A DNA stretch of 64,000 nt from Nocardia suismassiliense (GTDB lineage: Bacteria > Actinomycetota > Actinomycetes > Mycobacteriales > Mycobacteriaceae). The notes beneath the pieces were generated by a model. The model was not told the DNA's origin and did not search any database. It saw nothing but the letters and a program-made list of their open reading frames with translations. How positions within the stretch are numbered: the first letter of the stretch is position 1; each line of letters starts with the position of its first letter. The stretch covers positions 7,480,380 to 7,544,379 of the forward strand of contig NZ_LT985361.1 in assembly GCF_900269665.1 (NCBI RefSeq), read 5' to 3'. This document shows, piece after piece, positions 8,410-15,248 of the stretch. A program made the translations under genes and the position numbers.

Positions 8410-8436
8410 GACGAACGCGACAGCGGTTTCTCTACA
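8410..8436 (-). promoter_or_regulatory. Putative ECF42-dependent promoter of the second DGPF gene
   Basis: TGTAGA (8431-8436, minus strand), 17-base spacer, CGTC (8410-8413 within CGTCGTC), then the shared GGGTATCGGAC. It differs from the ECF42 -35 consensus TGTCGA by one base. It lies just past the moaD stop codon, so the DGPF gene is separate from the moa genes. Confidence 0.65.
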
Positions 8437-8448
8437 TGCGGTACCCGG

Positions 8449-8691
8449 TCACCCGCCCGCGAACGGCGGCAGCACGTCCACCTGCGGCGTCAACGCCATC
8501 TTCGGATCGCGGGTCAGCTCGTCGCCGACCAGATAGGCGCACACGGACAGCATCTTGTCCAGGTCCGGCCCGTATGAGGCGGACAGCATCGAGCGCAGGT
8601 CGGCGACGGTGGCGCCGGCCGGGAACTCGAGCGTCTCGCGGTCCTTGCCGACGGCGTCGGCGATGGCGGCGAAATAGCGGATCTCAACCAC
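8449..8691 (-). CDS. moaD: Molybdopterin synthase small subunit, ubiquitin-like MoaD
   Basis: Sulfur carrier of 80 residues; its C-terminal glycine is thiocarboxylated and donates sulfur to precursor Z in the complex with MoaE. The beta-grasp start VEIRYFAAIADAVGKDRETL and the terminal PPFAGG are present, so the essential Gly-Gly end is intact. Its start overlaps the end of moaA by 8 bases, so the two are coupled. ATG at 8691. The partner MoaE is encoded at 12202-12636 on the other strand. Confidence 0.9.
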   Translation of the reverse strand: MVEIRYFAAIADAVGKDRETLEFPAGATVADLRSMLSASYGPDLDKMLSVCAYLVGDELTRDPKMALTPQVDVLPPFAGG

Positions 8692-9742
8692 CGATAGCTC
8701 CCATCGTGCGTTCCGGCGGGACGAAGCCCGCGGCGTCGATGCCGTGACCCGCCCACTTGTTCCACATCGCGCCGCGCCACAGCGTGGCGAGTTCGGCGTC
8801 GTCGGCGCCGGCGCGCAGGGCCTGGCGCAGGTCGTATTCCTGGTCGCTGAACAGGCAGGAGCGCAGCATGCCGTCGGCGGTGAGGCGGGTGCGGGCGCAG
8901 GGGTCGCCGAACTTGCGGGGGGCCGAGGCGGTGATCCCGACGGGTCCGGGGGCGCCGTCGACCAGCCACGTCTCGGCGGGGGCCGAGGGGTCGGCGCGGC
9001 CTGCCGCGGTCAACTCGAAGCGGGTGCCGAGCACGTCGAGCAGTTCGGCGGCGGTGACCATGTTGGCGCGCGCCCATTCGTGGTCGGCGTCGAGCGGCAT
9101 CTCCTCGATGAACCGCAGCGCGCACTGCTCGTCCAGGCACCACTGGAGCAGATCCGCTGCGCCGGACAGTGTTTCGCGCATGAGCACGGCGTTCACCTTG
9201 ACCGGGGCCAGGCCGGCGTCGCGGGCGGCCCGAATGCCTGCCAGCGCGGAGTCGAGCCGGTCGCGGCGGGTCAGCTTGGCGAACCCGGCCCGGTCGACCG
9301 TGTCCAGCGAGACGTTCACCCGATGCAGCCCGGCGGCGGCGAGCGCACGGGCGCGGTGCTCGAGGCCGACACCGTTGGTGGTCATCGCCAGCGGCGTGTC
9401 CGGCACCTGTTCGTGACAGCCCGCGATGATCTGTTCGAGATCGCGCCGCATCAACGGCTCGCCGCCGGTGAACCGGACTTCCTGCACCCCGAGCTCGCGG
9501 ACCGCCAGGCTCACCAGGCGCACGATCTCCGCGACGGTCAGCAGCTCGTCCTTCGGTATCGCGGGCAGCCCTTCCTCGGGCATGCAGTAGGTACAGCGCA
9601 GCGAACACTTCTCGGTGATGGACACGCGCAGATCGCGGGCCACCCGGCCGAATCGGTCCAGCAGGAAGGGCGTATCGGGGCGCCCATCGAGCGAGGGACG
9701 CCCGGACCGCACGGCAGGTATCCCCATCTCGACCAGAGTCAC
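8684..9742 (-). CDS. moaA: GTP 3',8-cyclase (radical SAM) MoaA
   Basis: First enzyme of molybdenum cofactor synthesis, converting GTP to 3',8-cyclo-GTP with SAM and two 4Fe-4S clusters. The N-terminal cluster motif CSLRCTYC (CxxxCxxC) follows RVSITEK at residues about 45-52; FTGGEPLMRRDL matches the SAM glycine motif. The second cluster is indicated by PCARTRLTADGMLRSCLF, and the chain ends in the conserved Gly-Gly. 352 residues, normal length. GTG at 9742. Divergent from moeA; 9743-9881 is the shared promoter region, where I see no clear riboswitch. Confidence 0.95.
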   Translation of the reverse strand: MTLVEMGIPAVRSGRPSLDGRPDTPFLLDRFGRVARDLRVSITEKCSLRCTYCMPEEGLPAIPKDELLTVAEIVRLVSLAVRELGVQEVRFTGGEPLMRRDLEQIIAGCHEQVPDTPLAMTTNGVGLEHRARALAAAGLHRVNVSLDTVDRAGFAKLTRRDRLDSALAGIRAARDAGLAPVKVNAVLMRETLSGAADLLQWCLDEQCALRFIEEMPLDADHEWARANMVTAAELLDVLGTRFELTAAGRADPSAPAETWLVDGAPGPVGITASAPRKFGDPCARTRLTADGMLRSCLFSDQEYDLRQALRAGADDAELATLWRGAMWNKWAGHGIDAAGFVPPERTMGAIGG

Positions 9743-9881
9743 GTGTCCATTATGACCTTTGCTCGCCGTTGGTCAGTCGCGGAAGGTACGGAATCGCGCA
9801 CCGCGCGCACCTTGCGATTGTGAGGTTCGCACAAGCCGGACAGCCTATTGGCACCGTTGCACGGACGTTACGCTTGCCGAC

Positions 9882-11117
9882 ATGAACCCTCGGCCTGCCA
9901 GCGTCCCGGCCCGGCCCGTCGACGAGTACCGGGACAGCATCGAACAGCTGCTGCGGCCACTGGCCGCGCGCTCGGTCGAAGCCGCCTCGGTGCCCGCGGC
10001 ACTGGGCAGGCAGCTCGCCGACGATGTGCGTTCGCCGGTCGACCTGCCGGTGTTCCGTAATTCGGCGATGGACGGCTACGCGGTGCGCGCCGAGTCGGTG
10101 GCGACCACGCCGGTCACGCTGCGGCTGGCCGGGATCGTCGCGGCGGGCAATGCCGGGCAGACACCGCTGCCGCCCGGCGCCGCGATCAAGGTGATGACGG
10201 GCGCGCCGATCCCGCCCGGCGCGGACTGTGTGGTCCCGGTGGAGGACACCCACGCCGACGACGGCACCGTCACCATCGAACGTGGGCGCGGCACCGGCGA
10301 TTTCGTGCGCGAGGCGGGCACCGATGTGCGCGCCGGGGACCTGCTGATCGACGCGGGCACCATGCTGGAGCCGCGGCACATCGCGGCGCTCGCGGCGGTC
10401 GGCTTGCCCACCGTGTCGGTGTTCAGCGCGGTGCGGGCGGCGGTCATCACCACCGGCGACGAGCTGGTCCCGGCGGGCAGTACGCTGCGCCCCGGGCAGA
10501 TCTACAACTCCAACGGCATCGCGCTGGCCGCCGCGCTCACCGCGAACGGGGTCGACGTCGTCTCGGTCGAGCACAGCACCGACGATCCCGATCAGTTTCG
10601 CAAGCTGCTGGGGGCCGCGACCGACTCCGCCGATGTCGTGTTCACCTCCGGCGGCGTCTCCAAGGGCGACTTCGAGGTGGTCAAGGATGTGCTGGCGCCG
10701 CTCGGCGGACTGTTCGGCTCGGTGGCCATGCAGCCGGGCGGGCCGCAGGGGCTGACCGTCGTCGACGGTGTTCCGGTGCTGAGCTTTCCCGGCAATCCGG
10801 TGAGCACCATGGTGTCGTTCGAGGTCTTCGCCCGGCCGATCCTGCGTCGTCTCGCGGGGCTGGCGCCGGTCGACAGCTACGAGCTGCCGCTGCGCAACGA
10901 GGTGGCCCGCTCGCCGGAGGGCAAGCGACAGTTCCTGCGCGGCAAGCTGATTCGGGCGAAGTCCGACCACCTGTGCACGCCGGAGGCGGTGGAGTTGGTG
11001 TCCGGGCCCGGGTCGCATCTCGTCGCGGGGATGGCCTGGGCGGACGTGCTGATCGACGTTCCGGCCGAGGTCACCGCGCTGCCCGCGGGCACCGCTGTGC
11101 GAGTGTGGTCGCTGTGA
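9882..11117 (+). CDS. moeA: Molybdopterin molybdenumtransferase MoeA
   Basis: Inserts molybdate into adenylylated molybdopterin. The 411-residue protein has the MoeA hallmarks: FRNSAMDGYAVRA in domain I, GTGDFVREAGTDVRAGD, TTGDELVPAG, the MPT-binding TSGGVSKGDFE (most family members have VGDYD here) and LSFPGNPVSTMVSFE. ATG at 9882; the in-frame sequence upstream overlaps the promoter region and looks non-coding. First gene of a plus-strand cluster followed by moaCB and moaE. Confidence 0.94.
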   Translation: MNPRPASVPARPVDEYRDSIEQLLRPLAARSVEAASVPAALGRQLADDVRSPVDLPVFRNSAMDGYAVRAESVATTPVTLRLAGIVAAGNAGQTPLPPGAAIKVMTGAPIPPGADCVVPVEDTHADDGTVTIERGRGTGDFVREAGTDVRAGDLLIDAGTMLEPRHIAALAAVGLPTVSVFSAVRAAVITTGDELVPAGSTLRPGQIYNSNGIALAAALTANGVDVVSVEHSTDDPDQFRKLLGAATDSADVVFTSGGVSKGDFEVVKDVLAPLGGLFGSVAMQPGGPQGLTVVDGVPVLSFPGNPVSTMVSFEVFARPILRRLAGLAPVDSYELPLRNEVARSPEGKRQFLRGKLIRAKSDHLCTPEAVELVSGPGSHLVAGMAWADVLIDVPAEVTALPAGTAVRVWSL

Positions 11118-11141
11118 TCCGCCGCGTCCCAGGAGTATTCG

Positions 11142-12215
11142 ATGAGTGAGTTGTCCCATGTGGACGGCGAAGGCCGGGCCCGCATGGTCGATGTGAGTGC
11201 CAAGTCCGACACCACCCGGATCGCGGTGGCCGCCGGGGAGCTGCTGACCACCGCCGAGGTGGTCGCGCTGGTGCGCGCCGACGACATGCCCAAGGCCGAC
11301 GTGCTGTCCACCGCGCGAATCGCGGGCATCGCCGGTGCGAAGAAGACCTCGGAGCTGATCCCGCTGTGCCATCAGCTGGCGCTGTCCTCGGTGAAGGTCG
11401 AGTTCGGTTTCACCGACACCTCGATCACCATCGAGGCGACCGCGAAGACCAAGGGGCCCACCGGCGTCGAGATGGAAGCATTGACCGCCGTTGCGGTGGC
11501 CGGGCTGACACTGCACGACATGGTGAAGGCGGTCGATCCGGCGGCGACGCTGAACGGCGTGCGGCTGCTCACCAAAGAGGGTGGCAAGCACGGGCATTGG
11601 GTGCGGCCGGAGTCCGATGCCGGGCAGGCCGACTCCAGCGGGCATGCCGACAAAGCCCATGAGTCCGGTTCCGCATCGGGGCACGCAGCAAGCGATGCGA
11701 AACACCAACCCTCGCAAAGCTTTACCGAAGCCAACTCACCCTCGGCCGTTGTCCTCGTCGCCTCGACCGGCGCCGCCGCAGGCACCCGCATCGACACCAC
11801 CGGTCCGGTGCTCGCGGAATGGCTTGCCGGACTCGGCTTTTCGGTACGCGGACCGCTGGTCTACGCGGACGCCGACATCGCCGTCGGCTTGGCCGACGCA
11901 CTGCGCCTCGAACCGGCGCTGGTAATCAGCACCGGCGGCACCGGCGCCTCCCCCACCGATGCCACCCCCGAGGCCACCCTCGCCGTGCTGACCCGCGAAC
12001 TGCCCGGCGTCGCCGAGGCGATCCGCCAGCGCGGCACCGCGAAGTTCCCCCTGGCCGCGCTCAGCCGCGGCGTGGCCGGACTGGCCGGTCGATCTGTGGT
12101 CGTCAACCTGCCGGGCTCCCCCGGCGGCGTCAAGGACGGCATCGCGGTGCTCGAACCGCTGCTCGATCATCTGCTCGCGCAAGTCGCCGGAGGCGGAAAC
12201 CATGACAACAACTGA
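11142..12215 (+). CDS. moaCB: Bifunctional MoaC/MoaB (MogA-type) fusion protein
   Basis: Two steps of cofactor synthesis in one 357-residue chain. Residues 1-155 are MoaC, cyclic pyranopterin monophosphate synthase, with LSTARIAGIAGAKKTSELIPLCH and KGPTGVEMEALTAV. Residues about 155-198 are a Ser/Ala/His-rich linker. Residues about 198-357 are the MoaB/MogA adenylyltransferase domain, with STGGTGASPTDATPEAT and LPGSPGGVKDGI. Such fusions are known in actinomycetes. ATG at 11142, 24 bases after moeA; the end overlaps moaE by 14 bases. Confidence 0.93.
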   Translation: MSELSHVDGEGRARMVDVSAKSDTTRIAVAAGELLTTAEVVALVRADDMPKADVLSTARIAGIAGAKKTSELIPLCHQLALSSVKVEFGFTDTSITIEATAKTKGPTGVEMEALTAVAVAGLTLHDMVKAVDPAATLNGVRLLTKEGGKHGHWVRPESDAGQADSSGHADKAHESGSASGHAASDAKHQPSQSFTEANSPSAVVLVASTGAAAGTRIDTTGPVLAEWLAGLGFSVRGPLVYADADIAVGLADALRLEPALVISTGGTGASPTDATPEATLAVLTRELPGVAEAIRQRGTAKFPLAALSRGVAGLAGRSVVVNLPGSPGGVKDGIAVLEPLLDHLLAQVAGGGNHDNN

Positions 12216-12636
12216 GCCCACCGTCCGGCTGGCCCGGATCAGCGACCAGCCGCTGGACCCCGCCGCGGTCGAGGCGGCGGTGACCGGCCCGCACTACGGC
12301 GCCGTCGTGGTGTTCACCGGCAAGGTGCGCGACCACGATGGCGGACAAGCCGTTTCGGCGTTGGAGTATTCCGCGCATCCCGACGCCGAGCGCTTCCTGC
12401 ACAAAATCTGCGCCGAGCTGGCCGAGTCCTCGAGTGTGCCGGTGGCCGCCGTGCACCGGGTCGGCGCGTTGACCATCGGTGACGCGGCGATCGTCGTCGC
12501 GGTCGCCGCCGCACACCGCGCCGAGGCCTTCACCGCCTGCGCCGAGCTGGTGGACCGGATCAAGCACGATGTGCCGATCTGGAAAAGGCAGTTGTTCGCC
12601 GACGGGCTATCCGAATGGGTCAACGCGTGCGGTTAA
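12202..12636 (+). CDS. moaE: Molybdopterin synthase catalytic subunit MoaE
   Basis: Large subunit of molybdopterin synthase, pairing with MoaD to add two sulfurs to precursor Z. 144 residues with GAVVVFTGKVRDHD, EYSAHPDAE, VHRVGALTIGDAAIVVAVAA and the catalytic Lys region VPIWKRQLFADG. ATG at 12202 inside the moaCB end, implying coupling. With moaA, moaD, moeA and moaCB it gives a nearly full pathway in 4 kb; modABC lies 33 kb away. Confidence 0.94.
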   Translation: MTTTEPTVRLARISDQPLDPAAVEAAVTGPHYGAVVVFTGKVRDHDGGQAVSALEYSAHPDAERFLHKICAELAESSSVPVAAVHRVGALTIGDAAIVVAVAAAHRAEAFTACAELVDRIKHDVPIWKRQLFADGLSEWVNACG

Positions 12637-12725
12637 CCAAGCCGTGACATGAACCCCATGACGATTCAACACGCCGGCGATAGCGTGGCCGCACACACAG
12701 TTCGGCGGCGGCGCGGGAGGACGCG

Positions 12726-13733
12726 ATGGGCACCGATCAGGTTTTGCTGCACCGGTTCGTCATCTCTCAGCTCAGCGCGGCCGGTCTCGATCGAGATCGG
12801 CTGATCCGCGAGACCGGGCTGCCCGAGTGGACGATGGCCGGGGCCGACGTGCACCTGCCGAGCCACACCTTTTCCCGGCTGTGGGAACTCGGCGAGCACG
12901 GCCTCGGCGATCCGGACGTCGCGCTGAACGTGGCCCGGCGTTATCAATTGCCGACCCTCGGCCTGTACGACTACCTGTTCTCCACCGCCCCGACCCTCGG
13001 CGCGGGCCTGGCGACCTGCGGGCCGTACGTCACCGCGGTCACCACCAACCACCGCTTCGACCTGATCGCCGAGAACGACGGCGAAGTGACGCTCTATCTC
13101 GACATGATCCGAGGTGAGGGCCGCGGCCGCGACCTCACCCAGCTGTGGGGCCTGACCGCCGTGCTCAGCCGGGCCCGGCGGGTGGTCCGCGAGCCGGTTG
13201 TTCCGCTGCGTGTTTCACTGCGCCAGTCGGCACCCGCCAGAGTGGACACATTCGTAGAGGTGTTCGGCACCACCGCAATCGATTTCGACGCACCGGTGGA
13301 CGCGATCGTCTTCCGCGCATCGGACATGGACCTGCCGCTGACCACCAGCGATCCGGTGCTCGCCGCGATTCTGCAGCCGCTGGCCGAGGCCTTGCCGCCA
13401 CCGCCGCCGCTGGCCACCGCCTGGCCGGAGCGGGTCGCGGCGGCACTGGCCGACGCGCTGGAAACCGGTGACGTCTCGCTCGATCAGGTGGCGCGCAGGC
13501 TGGCCACCAGTCCGCGCACCCTGCAACGCAGGCTGATGGAGGCGGGCACGACGTGGCGGCGGGAACTGGATCGGGCGCGGACGGCCCGGCTCAACGAAGC
13601 GACGTCCGGCGGACCGCTCAGCCGATCACGTCAGGCCGAGTTGCTCGGCTACTCCGACGCGGGCTCGATGCGGCGCGCGGCGCGGCGGTGGTCCCTGACG
13701 CCGCGCGGGCGGCAGGTCGCCACCTTCGACTAG
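12726..13733 (+). CDS. AraC family transcriptional regulator
   Basis: DNA-binding protein of 335 residues. The N-terminal 200 residues resemble the arabinose-binding-like domain of OruR/ArgR-type AraC regulators (LPSHTFSRLWELGEHGLGDPDVALNVA). The C-terminal 80 residues hold the HTH pair, with VSLDQVARRLATSPRTLQRRL as the first helix-turn-helix. ATG at 12726, with GGGAGGACGCG before it. It stands alone after moaE with 89 bases between; there is no evident target, and a link with the moa genes is not supported. Confidence 0.88.
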   Translation: MGTDQVLLHRFVISQLSAAGLDRDRLIRETGLPEWTMAGADVHLPSHTFSRLWELGEHGLGDPDVALNVARRYQLPTLGLYDYLFSTAPTLGAGLATCGPYVTAVTTNHRFDLIAENDGEVTLYLDMIRGEGRGRDLTQLWGLTAVLSRARRVVREPVVPLRVSLRQSAPARVDTFVEVFGTTAIDFDAPVDAIVFRASDMDLPLTTSDPVLAAILQPLAEALPPPPPLATAWPERVAAALADALETGDVSLDQVARRLATSPRTLQRRLMEAGTTWRRELDRARTARLNEATSGGPLSRSRQAELLGYSDAGSMRRAARRWSLTPRGRQVATFD

Positions 13734-13745
13734 GGCCTTGCGCTC

Positions 13746-13937
13746 TCACGACTTCAGGAAACGCGCCACGATCCCCCAGAACGTGGCGTTCTCGATCGCG
13801 CGGAAATTCCAGCTGTTGGCGATGGCATGTGACTCGGCCACGATCCCCGGAACGTCGAAGTCGTCGCGCGTGGCAGTGCCTTTGGCCTCCAGCACTTCGA
13901 TCACGTACGCGGTGGCGCTCTCCAACGAATCTGACAC
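13746..13937 (-). CDS. Small hypothetical protein
   Basis: A 63-residue protein starting at GTG 13937, with GGGAG about 6 bases upstream. It is mainly helical, with a C-terminal segment FRAIENATFWGIVARFLKS. No domain is recognised. It lies tail to tail with the AraC gene and downstream of the CobW-type GTPase on the same strand. Codon use agrees with neighbours and the ribosome binding site is good, so I take it as real. Confidence 0.6.
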   Translation of the reverse strand: MSDSLESATAYVIEVLEAKGTATRDDFDVPGIVAESHAIANSWNFRAIENATFWGIVARFLKS

Positions 13938-14152
13938 GGAAAACTCCCATCGGTCGCAAAACGAAACGTCTCGATCATGATTCGGTGCGCCGACCCGACA
14001 CCACGCGCAGCAAGTTCGCACCATTGCGCACGTGCCGACGCGGCGGGCACCAGGACAGTCTCGTGTCCGCCCGGCGCCGCCGCCAGCACCGAACGCGCCA
14101 GTTTCGGGCCGAACGCGCCAACCTCGTCGATCAGTGCGGCGTATAACGCCAC
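13901..14152 (-). CDS. Possible small hypothetical protein downstream of CobW-type gene
   Basis: An open frame of 83 codons beginning at GTG 14152, overlapping the end of the GTPase gene by 22 bases and the next small gene by 37 bases. The first 60 residues (ALIDEVGAFGPKLARSVLAA...) read like real protein with G/C-rich third positions, while the tail overlapping the next gene does not. There is no good Shine-Dalgarno sequence. It may be a true coupled gene or a decayed one; low confidence. Confidence 0.35.
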   Translation of the reverse strand: MALYAALIDEVGAFGPKLARSVLAAAPGGHETVLVPAASARAQWCELAARGVGSAHRIMIETFRFATDGSFPCQIRWRAPPRT

Positions 14153-15174
14153 ACACCGAGCAGGGTCTGCGGATCGAGCGGGTCGTCGTCGAGGTGCACG
14201 GTGTCCTGCAACCGCTTCAGCGCCAGGTCGGTGTCCAGGCCGGCCCCGATCAGCACCAGCTGGGTCGTGCGGGATTCACCGCGCGCCCAGTTCTCCGGCT
14301 CGAACACCAGGTGGCGGCCGACCAGGTGGAATACGAACTTGCGGCGTTCCTCCGCGATCGGGAAGGCGACGAAGCCCTTGGCGCGGAACAGGCCTGGCGG
14401 CGGGTCCTCCAGGAAACCGATCAGGCCGCGCGGGTCCAGCGGGCGCTCGCTGGTGAAGGAGGCGGTGACGTAGTCGTCGTGCAGATGGTGATGCTCGGTG
14501 TGGTCGTGATCGTGGTCGTCGAGCAGCTCGTCGAAGCTCAATTGCTCGGCGACCCGTGCGGTTTCGCGCATCGGCTCGTCGAACAGCAGGCCGGGCTCGA
14601 GGCGACCGTGCGTGGTCGCGTACACCGGCACCTGCCCGATCAGCTCCGCGATGTCCTGCCGCAAGGTGTGCACCTGCGCGGCGGGCACCCGGTCGGCCTT
14701 GTTGACCACCACCAGATCGGCCAGCCGCAGATGCGTGGTCAGCTCCGGATGGCGCGCGCTGCTCGCCGGGAACTGCTCGGCATCGACCACCTCCACCAAC
14801 CCGCCGTACCGGATGCGCGGATTCTCGCTGCCCACCACCATCCGGATGAGATTGCGTGGCTCGGCCAGGCCGCTGGCCTCCACCACGATCACGTCGATCT
14901 TGGCGCGCGGCTGCGCGAGCCGAGTGAACAGGTCGTCCAGCTCGCCGACGTCGACCGCGCAGCAGACACAGCCGTTGCCGAGCGAGACCATGGCGTCGAC
15001 CTGGCCGGCGACCAGCATCGAGTCGATATTGATCGCGCCGAAGTCGTTCACCACCACGCCGATTCGGGTGCCGCGGCTGTTGCGCAGCAGGTGGTTGAGC
15101 AGCGTTGTTTTCCCGGAACCGAGAAACCCCGCGACGATGACAACAGGAATCCGGTCAGCCACGCCGACCACCAT
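14131..15174 (-). CDS. CobW/COG0523-type GTPase, putative metallochaperone
   Basis: G3E-family P-loop GTPase. Walker A GFLGSGKTTLL is near residue 15, followed by the metal-binding motif GNGCVCCAVDVGELDD (CxCC), VVEASGLAEP, and the guanine-specificity motif VVNKAD. A His/Asp-rich stretch (DDHDHDHTEHHHLHDD) at about residue 220 suggests zinc or other metal buffering. The CobW C-terminal domain follows. I start at ATG 15174, although GTG 15162 also fits. Members supply Zn, Co or nitrile-hydratase metals; no target enzyme adjoins it and no Zur site was recognised. Confidence 0.88.
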   Translation of the reverse strand: MVVGVADRIPVVIVAGFLGSGKTTLLNHLLRNSRGTRIGVVVNDFGAINIDSMLVAGQVDAMVSLGNGCVCCAVDVGELDDLFTRLAQPRAKIDVIVVEASGLAEPRNLIRMVVGSENPRIRYGGLVEVVDAEQFPASSARHPELTTHLRLADLVVVNKADRVPAAQVHTLRQDIAELIGQVPVYATTHGRLEPGLLFDEPMRETARVAEQLSFDELLDDHDHDHTEHHHLHDDYVTASFTSERPLDPRGLIGFLEDPPPGLFRAKGFVAFPIAEERRKFVFHLVGRHLVFEPENWARGESRTTQLVLIGAGLDTDLALKRLQDTVHLDDDPLDPQTLLGVWRYTPH

Positions 15175-15248
15175 ACTGCGCGGCGCGATGGTCCCTGGAA
15201 AGCCGAACGTCACCCTCGGCGAGGGTGACGTCCGGTCGTTGCTCGGTG

